Notes: a model not told the origin generated them from the letters alone. A stretch of DNA of 36,877 bases from Basidiobolus ranarum (GCA_040143965.1 JASJQH010006931.1:1-36877); one strand, 5' to 3'; counted from the first letter of the stretch, positions 11,028 through 21,599 are shown. A program made the numbers and translations.

Positions 11028-11568
11028 TGGCTACCATCATGTTGTAAGGGGTGCATTGAAACATATTGGTTTTCCTAAACAGTCTGATTGGTCAAGACAT
11101 AATGAGTGCATACAAGCATTATTTGATATTAACATTAATGATGTTGCAACTAAAGTAAACATCACACCTTCTAGGCTGATATCTACTAGACTGCTTATGA
11201 ATACACGTTCGGTCGATCCAAGATAGATAAACAAATCCATAATAAATCGAGTAAATCAGTCTTGGTGAACTTATCCATATTAGTCGCTAAAATCCCATGA
11301 TTGAATCCAACTATTGGCCGGAGATTGTTTTCCATAGTTGTTAGGGATTGTAAATAACCACCAACGATTTCACTAATAACACTGATAGTTCCGATTCGAG
11401 ATTGATTCGAGATTGAAAGCTTGGATTGATTTTTTAATTCCAAGAACGAGGCTTGGTGTACGTGAAAGCCTTCCAAATATTGACAGATAATCCCAAAGAT
11501 GGACCGATTTAAAAAAAACTCCCTTCGAAAAAGACGCTACTATCATGAAGATTGGGGCAAGCAAAAGA

Positions 11569-11576
11569 TATATATT
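11569..11576 (+). promoter_or_regulatory. TATA box, GPI protein copy 1
   Basis: TATATATT, 61 bp before the ATG at 11630. Copy 2 has the same box at exactly the same spacing, inside a conserved block (AAAAGATATATATTGGAGAC). Confidence 0.65.
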
Positions 11577-11629
11577 GGAGACAACGTCTGTATCAGATAC
11601 CTTGCTACTTTTTGAACCCATTATTCAAC

Positions 11630-12303
11630 ATGAACCGCCTATTGCAGATCGTTTTAAGCCTCTTATTAGCCTTCAATTTTGTCGCTGCTAACATCGAAAT
11701 CACCTTTCCAGTTGATCATGAATATCGAGCTGGAGTCCAATACCCCATCACTTGGTCAGTACATTAATATTCACTACAGACAACTAACTTGAACTAACCG
11801 AGTGAGCTTTTAGGAAGGAAATTGGTGGCGCACCTACTCCCGCACTTTTCACTATTAACCTTGTTTACGGAAAAGAAACTGACCTCCAAGTCCAAAGTCT
11901 TATTGTCCAAAACACTGATTCTAAGACTGGTATTTATTTATGGTATATCCTCCCCTCTACTAGACCTAGTACCGAGTATGCCATCGAAATTACAAATGGT
12001 CAAGATTATTGGTACAGCCATTACTTTACTATTTCGAACCCTGGCCAGCCTAGTTTGTCCTCAATTCCTAACCCAGCCCCAACTTCATCTACCTCTGACG
12101 CTAAGGAAGCTTCCGATAAAAAGAATCACCAAGACAGTGATAGCCAGAACAACAGCACTACTTCAAGCAGCACTACTTCAAGCAGCACTGCCTCAAGCAT
12201 CGCTACCTCTGTCAAGAAATCCTCAGATAAAAAGAGTAATGGTTTCTTGGTTAACGCAGGGTTTATTGGTGTTGTTGGCGTGATTACATCTCTCTTCATG
12301 TAA
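11630..12303 (+). CDS. Secreted KRE9/KNH-domain, Ser/Thr-rich GPI-anchored protein, copy 1
   Basis: Probable cell-surface protein linked to wall glucan. Two exons (11630-11754, 11814-12303; 59-nt intron) give 204 residues. Layout: signal peptide MNRLLQIVLSLLLAFNFVAA; one small beta-sandwich typical of the fungal KRE9/KNH N-terminal (Ser-Thr-rich GPI) domain, IEITFPVDHEYRAGVQYPITW to YAIEITNGQDYWYSHYFTIS; a Ser/Thr/Asn stalk of about 60 residues with a short SSSTT repeat; and a hydrophobic C-terminus GFIGVVGVITSLFM fitting a GPI signal. An upstream ATG at 11552 would bury the signal peptide, so I chose 11630. It faces away from the hydrolase pseudogene and shares a promoter region with it. The function is inferred from architecture; no catalytic domain is present. 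Confidence 0.85.
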
Positions 12304-12697
12304 AAGACCTAAGATTGTCCAATTTAAATAATGATCATTTTTTATATACGCTAACCGTAATTCATTAAGTACCACGCCTTTACATATTCAAGTGTATTCT
12401 CCTCTTTCCTTTAACTCTCCCTTCTTTACCCTTCATTTACTGAACTTCCTATAGAATATCAAAGATTTGTTCCACTAGAAGTATACTTAAAAATAGAGTG
12501 GAAGCTGCTCATTCCATATCCTTTTTGTTAAATAAATATTAAAAACCTGACTCTTTTCATTCAATACTATACACCGAGTTTAGCCCAAGGGTACATGATT
12601 TTCTCTAAAAACCCCGCTACTATTATATTTCGATGGTGCTAATGTTGGTGGTATAGAAGTTTTTATATCAAAGTCGTAATAATCCCAAAGTATTGGA
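12304..12697. other. Junction of the two duplicated units; 3' flanks
   Basis: Convergent 3' flanks of GPI protein copy 1 and the intact hydrolase. Homology to the PP4R1 downstream region starts at about 12333, which marks the duplication joint. No gene seen. Confidence 0.7.
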
Positions 12698-13741
12698 TCA
12701 AAGTTTAGCTTGAAGCTGAGATGTAGGTTTAGGCGGAATTACATTATTACATATAAATTGAATAACAGGGGCCCAAAGGTTATTTCTAATTTCTTGGTAT
12801 CTGCCAAAGAAGAATCCCATATGGCCAACTGAATTCAAGCCTATATCTTGTGGTTTGAATCTCCAATGAACGACATCAGATCCAGTAAAGAATTCCAGCA
12901 AACTTGTGAATGCCTTCTCTGTAGCATAAGCATCATCAGTAAACGAAATACCCAAGATAGGCTTACGGAAACGATCGAATTTCTCTTTCCATTCAGGGTT
13001 TACATCGCAGAAATACCTGGGATGCTCCGACCAAGTAGACCATTCCTTCATAACTCCTATAGGTAAATCCTCCATTCCTCCATACTTTTTACCTGGAAAA
13101 TAACCATACCACCGCATAAGTAAAGGACTCATGTACTTCATCTGAAAGATACTCTTATATCCTGGACGATATCCGTAGTAAGCATTGTTCGAAGAAATGA
13201 AAATATTTCGAGTGACTAGGTGTCCATTAGGTGCTAGAGGAACCAAGTGTGCACCGACACTATGGCCAATATATGCTAACGGGAGTTCCGGATACGCTGA
13301 ATGCATATAATCGAGAATAGCAGGCAAGTCCAAAAATCCCCAATCCGTAATAGTTGCTTCAAAGTCGACGAGGGGGTGTTGCTTACTTCAGGAATAAATA
13401 GAGATAGTCAAACATAATTGGTGAGTATGGTTGTGTTCTTGCCTTTAACTTCTATTTGCAAAAACAAAGGCTTACTTGTTTTGTACACTAGAGGGAGGAA
13501 ATGAATCACCCACACCACGATAGTCGTAAGTGATAACTGCACATTTGAAACTAGTAGCCAAGTATTCGGCAAAAGGAGCGTAGAACTGTCGCAGTACTGC
13601 AGTGGCAGAGCTTATGACCACTGCTGTTTCAATAACCGGACGCTCACTTCCAGGCTCAATCTCAGGTGTAAATAGGGTAGCGTGCAAGGGGAAGCCGTCA
13701 ACAGCAGGTATAACAATGTCGAGGCCTTTCTTCGTATCCAT
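12698..13741 (-). CDS. Alpha/beta hydrolase (COG4757-like)
   Basis: Predicted serine hydrolase; substrate unknown. Two exons (13476-13741 and 12698-13385, 90-nt intron) give 317 residues. Early segment: VVISSATAVLRQFYAPFAEYLA, then VITYDYRGVGDS. Nucleophile elbow: YIGHSVGAHLVPLAPNG (Ser in GHSVG). Acid: probably Asp in GISFTDDAYATE. His: GHMGFF. The triad is therefore complete. The GYFPGKKYGGMEDLP and EWSTWSEHPRYF segments also fit this family of bacterial-style hydrolases. No signal peptide or TM, so cytosolic. A TATA-like element lies 35 bp upstream. It is divergent to the second KRE9-domain gene, and the pair was duplicated as a unit; the paralogue at 10242-10992 is dead. Confidence 0.88.
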
Positions 13742-13775
13742 GACTATTTTTGATAGAGAAATGTAGCCAAGTCAA

Positions 13776-13782
13776 CTATATA
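13776..13782 (-). promoter_or_regulatory. TATA-like element, intact hydrolase
   Basis: TATATAG on the minus strand, 35 bp upstream of the ATG at 13741, identical in position to the element of the first copy. Confidence 0.5.
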
Positions 13783-14320
13783 TGGCTACCATCATGTTGT
13801 AAGGGGTGCATTGAAACATATTGGTCATCCTAAACTGGTTGATTGGTCAAGACAGAATGAGTGCATACAAGCATTATTAAGAATTCACATGAATAGCATA
13901 CAAATGTTACCAAGCATTATTAAGATTATTTGCGCGGTTATGAAATTAGTAAACTAGACCTAATTACCACTTACTAAACTACGAGATTTCTTCTCTGTGA
14001 TTCTAGTAAGATAAACAAATCTTTCACAAATCGAGAAAATCGGTTTTGGTGAAAAACTAGTAATCAGACCCAGTTATTCAGACCCAGTTATTGGCTACTA
14101 ATGACAGTAATGCTTTCGAATAGGTGTTTAGAAATATTTCTGATTCGAGATTGAAAGCTTGGATTGATTTTTTAATTCCAAGAGCGAGGCTTGGTGTATG
14201 TGAAAGCCTTCCCAATGTTGACAGATAATTCCAAAGATGGAATCCTACTTTGATGGAATTTCCTTGAACCGATTTGAAAAAAATCCCTCGAAAAAGTCGA
14301 AGATTAGAGTGGAGAAAAGA

Positions 14321-14328
14321 TATATATT
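14321..14328 (+). promoter_or_regulatory. TATA box, GPI protein copy 2
   Basis: TATATATT, 61 bp before the ATG at 14382, exactly as in copy 1. Confidence 0.65.
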
Positions 14329-14381
14329 GGAGACAATTGCTACATCAGATTCTTTTCAATTATTTGGACTCATTGTTCAAT

Positions 14382-15021
14382 ATGAATCGCCTGTTGCTGA
14401 TCGTTTTAGGCTTTGCTTTGGCCTTCAATCTTGTTGCCGCTAACTTCGAAGTTGACTCACTTGACAAAAAAATCTCAGCAGGATCTACTTACATTATCAC
14501 TTGGTCAGTACATCAACATTCACTATAGACAATTTACCTCAACTAACGCGTGAGTTTCTAGGACGGAAACTGGTGGTACACCTGCTACTCCCGAACTTCT
14601 CAATATCAACCTTCTGTATGGACCATCAGCCAAACTCCAGCTAAAACAACCTATCATCCAAGGTATTCCTTCTAAACGGGGCAGGTATCCGTGGTGGATT
14701 TCATCCAAAATGAACCCTAGTTCTCAATATGTTATCGAAATTGGAAATGAAACATTTCATCAGTACAGTCATTACTTCACCATTACAAACCCAAATATGC
14801 CTAGTTTGAGTCCATATAATAGCTCAGCATCAGCCCCAACTTCCTCTTCATCTACCTCTGACGCTAAGGAAACTTCCGATAAAAAGAATCACCACGACAG
14901 TGATAACCAGAACAACAACACTACATCTGTCCAGAAATCCTCGGATAACAAGAGTAACGGTTTCTTGGTTAGCGCTGGATTCATCGGTGTTGTTGGTGTG
15001 ATTACATCTCTCTTCATGTAG
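14382..15021 (+). CDS. Secreted KRE9/KNH-domain GPI-anchored protein, copy 2
   Basis: Paralogue of 11630-12303. Two exons (14382-14503, 14562-15021; 58-nt intron at the same position) give 193 residues. Signal peptide MNRLLLIVLGFALAFNLVAA, KRE9/KNH-like domain (STYIITW to SQYVIEIGNETFHQYSHYF), polar stalk and GPI-type tail GFIGVVGVITSLFM. The signal peptide, the stalk start (SDAKETSDKKNH) and the C-terminus are close to copy 1. The domain core has diverged strongly (FEVDSLDKKISAGSTY against IEITFPVDHEYRAGVQY), and the SSSTT stalk repeat is missing. Start at 14382 because it opens the signal peptide; the longer upstream frame would bury it. Confidence 0.85.
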
Positions 15022-15313
15022 AGGGCCTAAATATTCCAATTAGATGTTACATCTTCCTGTAAAAGATCTCATAATAAATATCCTCATTGATTATTCAGTA
15101 TAAGTCAATCTGAAGACGAACATCATTAACTGTCCCAATTCGGAACCTATCTTAAACTGTCTTTTTGCTTATCGTAGATAGTAGATAGTTAGAGTACGTA
15201 TGTAGCGCGTTTCGTTCGACCTGATTATGCCAATCCAAACATTTGATACATAATCCCAGCATTGCAGAAACACGTGCCTAAACACAACATTAGTTTCGCT
15301 TTTCTTAAGTCAG

Positions 15314-15320
15314 TATATAA
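15314..15320 (+). promoter_or_regulatory. TATA box of the small secreted protein gene
   Basis: TATATAA 65 bp upstream of the ATG at 15379, within GTATATAAGGAGC. Spacing matches the two GPI protein genes. Confidence 0.65.
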
Positions 15321-15378
15321 GGAGCTATGCGACTCATCTATCTAATAACTACACATTCCCATATAAAGACATATCAAT

Positions 15379-15651
15379 ATGAAATTCACACTCATCCTAG
15401 TCGCTTGCGTTTCTCTTTCTCAAGCTGGCCTTCTCAAAAGTATTGGTCTCGATGGAGAAGGTTCTATTGCTAATGGACACAGTGAGGTTGCAAACCAACG
15501 GGGTAATTCACCTATCACCCTGGACACCTCTAGACCAAATGTTGATACCAACGAAGATCAATCTCAAACAATTGATTGTGGTGAAGTGACCAATTTGGAC
15601 CTTCAGGTACTTGGGGTTCCTATAAAAGCTTGCGGATCTTCGGTAAATTAG
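15379..15651 (+). CDS. Small secreted protein, 90 aa, unrecognised
   Basis: Single exon. A clear signal peptide (MKFTLILVACVSLSQAG, residues 1-17) is followed by a polar, Asn/Asp/Ser-rich region and a C-terminal TIDCGEVTNLDLQVLGV-PIKACGSS with the only two mature cysteines, well placed for one disulphide loop of about 18 residues. No known domain recognised. It lies just outside the duplicated hydrolase/GPI unit and has its own TATA box. The secretion call is good; function unknown. It could be a wall-associated or effector-like protein, but nothing in the sequence decides this. Confidence 0.65.
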   Translation: MKFTLILVACVSLSQAGLLKSIGLDGEGSIANGHSEVANQRGNSPITLDTSRPNVDTNEDQSQTIDCGEVTNLDLQVLGVPIKACGSSVN

Positions 15652-15819
15652 TTGACTTAATATGGTCTCGGATGACGGGTGACGGGTGACAACAATTACT
15701 ACCAAATTATATCCAAATGAATTCCCTATGTTTACCACTATTTTAGATACAAATAAATATTAACCAATCAATCATTTATTGATACTTCTTTTCAGGTAAA
15801 TATTGTTGCTATTTGGCCT

Positions 15820-18800
15820 TTATGAATATTTCTTTAGTTCTTTCAAGAAATCTTGAGTGGTCTCACTAGGTTCACGTGTTTTTTTCAACGTTTCCACGAT
15901 AATACGACGGAGTAATTTTGTCTCTCTAAGAAGCAAAAGAAGGTCAATGGAAAGAAAATTATCAAAAGAAACAATACTTATTTACTTTTGAGCTGCATGG
16001 ACTCCTAGTTGTTCGGTTAGTAATGCAAGGGCCTGGAAAAAGATACTTTGAATGACACTAAGATAATTAAGCCGTTAGTATGGTCTGCTCTTTACATTTT
16101 TCATAAGAATAATCTCACTTGAATTTTTCCACCCAATTGGTCTCGGTAAGATCCAACCTCCCTGGCTGACAATGCTCGATCAAGTTGACCAACATCAAAA
16201 GTGTGTCTCTAGATAGTCTGACCTCTGATTTACTTATACCTGTAGAGCTTTCATCCCCATTTTGCAATATTTCAATAACTTCATCAAGGTACTGGTTTAA
16301 TCTTGGATAAGCTACTTCCAAACATTGCTTCTTGAGTTCTCGAGAAAAGTCAAAATTGGAATAAATCTATGTACAGAGGTGTTAGTACCACCATCACTAT
16401 GAAGGTGACCAAATGACTAACCGAAATTAGATCAAGGCTGTTCATCATGTACTCATCAAACCGTTGGAGTTGCATTAAAGCATCCAAGTATAGTTTGGTA
16501 GCACCAGCTGATATAGTTCTTTGTCCGCGCATAGTGTGAACTAGTCTATCCGATAGTTTCTCTCCGCCTTGTACAACCATCTTTTGGATCTTACTATAAT
16601 GTTTGGAAATTTCTAATCAGATCAGTCAAATCCAACAATTTTATCATTCTACACTTACACTTCCAAGTTGAGCATATCCAATATTAGTTGTGGCTCTTTC
16701 ATCAACTTTCTTATGGCATTTTCTGGAGTAGGTAAACGAGTCCCATTTTCCGATGTGCGTGTGGATTGTTGAATATCCAATTTTTTAGCTCCGTCGATAT
16801 AAAACGTTTTCCCTTCCTCGCCAGTATCAGGGTCAAATATTGTCGGGTATAGTAATGTATGGGTCAATGAAACGAGGTCTAATAACTGACGATTCTCTAA
16901 GGCGTGATAGGTACACGCAAAGCGTAAACCCATCTCTAACGCCTTCAGACAGTCATTAGGCAAAATAACCTTGATAATTTCCTGAAATAGAGTAAGTCAA
17001 AAATTCCATATTTCCAGAAAATGTCTTTGAAATTTACTTCTAGGTCCTTTGAATTAAGGCATATGGATCCATTTTTCATAGCAGTGATTATAACTCTATA
17101 GTAGATTAACGGTTGTTGCCGGTTAGTTCAATATGGTCTAGATGTTGATGAATGGGAAAACATACTCTTCGTTATCCAATAAAGCCTTCCAATCTCCCTG
17201 CTTAACAAACTCTACAATATCTATTAGGGAATATAATCGCTTCAGTTCTCCATTTTCGTCCTACATACGATATTAATATGAATTAGCTTCAAATATTCAT
17301 TCATGATAGAAGGGCCCAATAAAGTAATTACAAGTAAGGAAATATTGGAGTATAAATGGGCTGGAACTCGGCTCGAAAAGATTCTCAAATCTTTTTGAAA
17401 TGCCTCGACTGCTTCCCTCTCTATTGGCTGCGAGATAGGATCGAAATCAGGAGCATATGAACCTTCCACAGATGAAGCAATAGACCAGGAAGATGGTTCA
17501 ATGGTTGGTGTTGGACTTAATATCTTTATCAATCTTCGAATTTCCTCATTGTTTCTACTGATGTGGATTTGCAATGTTGAATTACACCGATATTTGGTAA
17601 GAACGTAATCTTGCTTATATATGTAATATACCTGTCGCCTTCAGTTTTGTTGACAACCTCTAAAACAAGCTTCTGTGCATTTTCTAGGTCCCTCATATAG
17701 ACATTTTTCTCCACTTCATGTTCTATAGGATGCTCTTGCGGATTCACCCTAGGAAAAAGGATCAATAAATAGAAATGATATACCAAGTCAGGTGATTTTA
17801 CCTATGAGGGGTTGCGAGACTAAAGAGTTCCTCTTGGATTGAATGTAGGGCTAATTCGCCCATCATAGATAGAGAGTAGAAGGTGTTTTCATGGTGCAAT
17901 GAAGATATTACTAACCTTGGAGGGTTAATATCAATAATCATGGTAACTCTCAAATTACAAAATTACCTGAGATTACTGGACCACTAAATCCACGTCCATA
18001 CTCGCCGATCTTCTCCCCTGTGTCATCATTTCTATCGATCTCTTTACTCTCGCGAATCCCCCATAAACGCCAATTCCGATCTGACGAGCCGGTGGCTAGG
18101 ATATCAGCATGTGAACCTGACCAGGCCAACTATAGGATCCAAAGTTAATGGTGAGATGTTTATCACTTATCAAAAGAGTTCACTTGCCGACTCCACATGG
18201 TTGAAGTGAGCGTCAATTATCGATACTGGACCACTATTGAATCGAATGTCCCATAATTTGACCATATGATCATCTCCTTTACAACAGAATATTTCATAAG
18301 TTTCACATCAAAATGCAAATAAAGATGGTGCTGTGTACCTCCGCTAGCGATCCAGTAAGGAACAAATGGATTCCATTGAACCTCATTTATCACACTATCA
18401 TGTCCTTTCTGAGCTTTCCATACCTATTTCATTTGGTTTTAGGATTGTTTAGAGTAGTATAGTAAAGAACGATTGCCTACCATTGGCTTCCCATCCTTAC
18501 GCATATCGAGTACTGATACAGATTTATCTGCACTACCAACTGCGAGTAATGGTGCTGAATGGAGAGAAGGAGGTGCCCATGAAGCATCAAAAATGGTATC
18601 TCTGGCCACTTTATCTGACCTTATAGGGGTGCTGGTATTTTCGATATCCCAAAAATAAACTAATGGTCCTATGACATCCATGAACTTGTTGTCATCATTA
18701 AATTCCACTTTCCTAACTCTGGAGGTGCTTACGAAGTTTCCTACTGGGGATGCAGTTTTACTAATTCGATGCTTGTACTGAAGTTTGCAAGTCATCTTGA

Positions 18801-19390
18801 GTTCATCATTTTCTTCTTCCAAAGTAAATAGGTTAGTTAAGCCATGATTTCCACCCGAAAGTAGAGTATTATCTATCCAGGAAATGGTGTAAATTGGGGA
18901 AGGGGTTGTAAAACCACTTAAAATCTAGATTTCGTCGAGATGATCCCATTTTAATAAGCGAACTAATCTGGAACTTGTTCAAGCAGTCACTTACTTTAAA
19001 TTCAGGCTGTTCTTCTTTGGTGATATGCTCAACTATTACGAGGTTGTTTTCACCAGAACTATTGCCTACAGCAATCAACGGACGTTTCTAATTTTGTCGA
19101 GTACATATGGAACATTGAATTTTCATATAGCCATCAAGATATTTTCCAGTTTGAAAGAATACCTGGCATTCAGTTAGACAGGTTGCTCTTGGTTCACCAG
19201 GTACACGTGAAAGCGATACTTTAATATGTCTAAACGTGTATTGTCGATTGGTAAATTGGTTTTGATTAAGTGTTACGTTATTTTGATAAAATACTTACTT
19301 TCGTCCAACCTTATCGACTGAATTTCTCCACGCATCAAAACCAGAAGGGATTGGGACGTACCGTTGTTGAATATTTTCTAACACAGGCAT
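15820..19390 (-). CDS. WD40 beta-propeller plus helical-solenoid protein, unrecognised
   Basis: Large multi-exon gene. The start at 19390 gives MPVLENIQQRYVPIPSGFDAWRN, then SRVPGEPRATCLTECQ and RPLIAVGNSSGENNLVIV. WD-like blades follow: SPIYTISWIDNTLLSGGN, VGPLVYFWDIEN-type, LLAVGSADKSVSVLDMR, GHDSVINEVQWNPF, HMVKLWDIRF, HVESLAWSGSHADILATGSSD with WRLWGIR. A 3' acceptor at about 17909 joins the propeller in frame to HENTFYSLSMMGELALHSIQ. The chain then runs into a long alpha-helical part (VEKNVYMRDLENAQKLVLEVV, CLKALEMGLRFACTYHALENRQLLDLVSLTHTLL, KLYLDALMQLQRFDEYMMNSLDL, TLLMLVNLIEHCQPGRLDL), ending ETTQDFLKELKKYS at 15820. I read it as one gene because the splice at 17900-18000 keeps frame and no stop intervenes. 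A propeller followed by a solenoid is the coat/pore-type architecture, but I cannot place it in Sec31, COPI, Nup or EIPR1 families. Inner exon borders are approximate. Confidence 0.75.
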
Positions 19391-20081
19391 AGGTACTGTT
19401 GTGTTATTGAATTGTACTGGGTTAAGGGTATATTATCTAAATAACTATTGTGGCCTATTTCTATTCGAAATGTCTATACTGTGAATTCGAAAGAGAAAAC
19501 TATCCTTCAAGAAAATTTACTAACAGAAGGGAGATATTAGCTCAAAAGAATAAATGTTACTTCAACTCTATAATTATAATCTAGGAGGTATTAAGAATAT
19601 ATGCAAGTGTTCAAAGTTGTATTTAAAGGATATCACTATTGCTGTAACTTTAATGAATATCCTCAACGCCATGGTAAATGTAGGATATCAATATTAATTA
19701 GAGCATCGGTTGTATAGTTTGTCAAGGGGTTAGGCACTCCTGAAAGTAAAAAGGGAGCTGGCGAATGAATGCTTAGCACTTCTTGCGTGTATGCATATGT
19801 GTTATGCTCACTATCTAGTGTCTCTCAAAGCAATATATGCTATAGTTATTTTACCAAGGCTAGGCCTAGTAGTAGCATGGATTTATTGGGTTTAAAGCCT
19901 CTACGGAGAATATATTCTCAGGTAATCAATCTGCATAACATGTAAAGTCAATTCAACATTGTTATATATTCTTTATGGCGAGATATCTCTACATCAATAT
20001 ATTATCACATATTGTAGTTTGTATTTAACAACTCAAATAGTGATGCCTATACAATAATAACTGGTAATAAACGGAACAATT
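19391..20081. other. Intergenic, no gene seen
   Basis: About 690 bp between the WD40 gene start (-) and the cyclin gene end (-). It should hold the WD40 gene promoter. No clear TATA, RNA gene or repeat seen. Confidence 0.5.
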
Positions 20082-21388
20082 CTAGATACTCATGATTCGA
20101 ACTACCAAACCTACATGTACGTTTTGATTAGAGATTTTCGGGTTTAGATCAATGCAAATAGGTACCTACATTTGATGGTCTCTGAGTTTGTTACTCCCCA
20201 CATTTTACACCACTAAAGATACACAGGCAGAGAAAGCATTAGAGATACGATACTGGAAGATCTGTTTGTTGAGTTAACCTACTTCATGAAAAGATTGCGG
20301 ATTCTCAACATTCAGAGACCGGATGGCTAGATGTACACACGCAAGAGCGATATGAATAGGAGGATGGGAAAGCATGATGGGTGGAGTCCTTAGGCTGATG
20401 CAGAAAAGTCATTTAACTACTTAGTTTACCATGAAAACCATCAGAACCTCTAGCTTACCAATCGTGAACAAAAGCCCAAGCCAATTGAAACACCGCCTGT
20501 ATCATCGGATGGGAATCTATGTAGTGGTTGTCAATATCTGCACAAATCTCGGCATCAATGTTGAGGTAAACAAACCATTATGTAATAGTCGATCTACGTC
20601 GTTTTCAATCTCTACATCTTTCCAATAACACATTCCCTTTATGATCTTATTAATCCAGGGATATGGCAATTCCACATCCACCTCGAAACGTAGGATCCTA
20701 AGAACTATCAGCTCAGATGACAGTAAGGAATCCTTCATCTTCCAATATGCCTGTTTGCGATATGAGATTAGTAAGCTCTTAAAGAGACTACTTTGGAGCA
20801 TATTTACCTCACCAATACGTAGCGGAGATTCTGTCGGATGCAGTAGACTAAAATATATAAGAATAAATGATTACATTTTAAAAGGTATCTAGAAAATGTT
20901 TCTCCACTTACCGATACCCAACATTAATGATATCGCGTACCTTTCGAGAAACCTCCGTAGTTTTACAGGCCAAGTTAATGCAAGTGGTGACAAGTAACTA
21001 GACGTTGAAGGAAAACCAGGGAGATATTATTAGTTGAATAGCTTCATGCGTGTATTATTATTAAGGGGTAAAGTACGTAAACTTCTAAATCGTCGCATGT
21101 CTCATTCTCTTGTTCTAATTGTTTTGATTCTTGTCGTCCTTGAGAAGAAAGTTGACTTTGTGAATTCTTTACTCGATAATATAAAACAATAGCGGTGGCA
21201 ATAGTAGGTTGTGGGCTTGTACAAGTAAAAGCAATTAGAAAACGTAGATCTTAACATGGATAAGGAAATCTTTCTTACAGCTTAAGTTTTTCTCCAGCAA
21301 GAATTATATACTGATAAGGAGAGATACTCGAGTTTGAACTCTCAAATGGTCGTAAAGAGCTGTCTTTATGGTCTATCTGCTCACTCAT
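20082..21388 (-). CDS. Cyclin-Q (CCNQ/FAM58A)-like cyclin
   Basis: Regulatory cyclin; in animals cyclin Q activates CDK10. Start at 21388 (MSEQIDHKDSSLRPFESSNSS). Exons read by eye join in frame. The first cyclin fold: KLPQPTIATAIVLYYRVKN, then LLVTTCINLACKTTEVSRKVRDIINVGYR and LLHPTESPLRIGEAYWKMKDSLLSSELIVLRILRFEVDVELPY. The second fold: MIQAVFQLAWAFVHDCLRTPPIMLSHPPIHIALACVHLAIRSLNV, then WCKMWGVTNSETIK, ending VVRIMSI with TAG at 20082. The pattern RDIINV, then P-x-E/S-P-L, then D-S-x-x-x-x-E-L-x-x-L-R-x-L-R-F is that of cyclin Q rather than cyclin L, C or T, although cyclin L shares RD(I/V)INV. A low-complexity Gln/Ser/Glu insert (QSQLSSQGRQESKQLEQENE) splits the first fold. No CDK gene lies in the window. 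Confidence 0.82.
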
Positions 21389-21599
21389 GGTATGAAAGTC
21401 ACTGGTATCAAAAGTAATTATTCTTTTTCAAATATTAACGCTTTGTTGCAAATAATCAGAAATGAATTTCTAATATTCCATCAACAATTTGGTTGGAAAT
21501 TCTCAGAACTTGATTACTGTTTGAATGGCAAAAAATTGGATTTTCCTTTATATATATATACGTTTCAATAAACACCATATTTTCTATATTAGACAAAGC

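Larger units (their letters stand above)
9720..12332. repeat. Tandem duplication, unit 1 (hydrolase pseudogene + GPI protein)
   Basis: Unit 1 begins about 30 bp after the PP4R1 stop with GATCATTTTTTATATACGCT, which recurs at 12333. It carries the decayed hydrolase (-) and the first KRE9-domain gene (+). Shared blocks include the 3' flank (AGAATATCAAAGATTTG), both coding regions and the intergenic promoter. Unit length is about 2.6 kb. The left edge lies in the PP4R1 3' region, so that flank was copied too. Confidence 0.85.
12333..15040. repeat. Tandem duplication, unit 2 (intact hydrolase + GPI protein)
   Basis: Second copy of the unit beginning at 9720, same gene order and orientation. Its hydrolase is intact. 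Homology fades about 20 bp past the stop of the second GPI gene (15021). Within its central promoter region are extra short direct repeats: CAGACCCAGTTATT twice near 14067-14096, and AAGCATTATTAAG twice near 13870-13925. Confidence 0.85.

Noticed and set aside
13395-13475. A 24-nt intron (GTAAGC...AATAG) in the intact hydrolase
   Set aside because: Too short and out of frame. The 90-nt intron 13386-13475 joins VQN to KQHPLVDFEATITDWGF properly.
17241-17880. A separate gene starting at MMGELALHSIQ
   Set aside because: The upstream WD40 exon splices into it in frame with no intervening stop, and the Met residues lie inside a conserved-looking linker.
21318-21345. GAGTTTGAACTC-like palindrome resembling a tRNA T arm
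   Set aside because: It lies in the first coding exon of the cyclin gene (PFESSNSS) and no other tRNA element is present.
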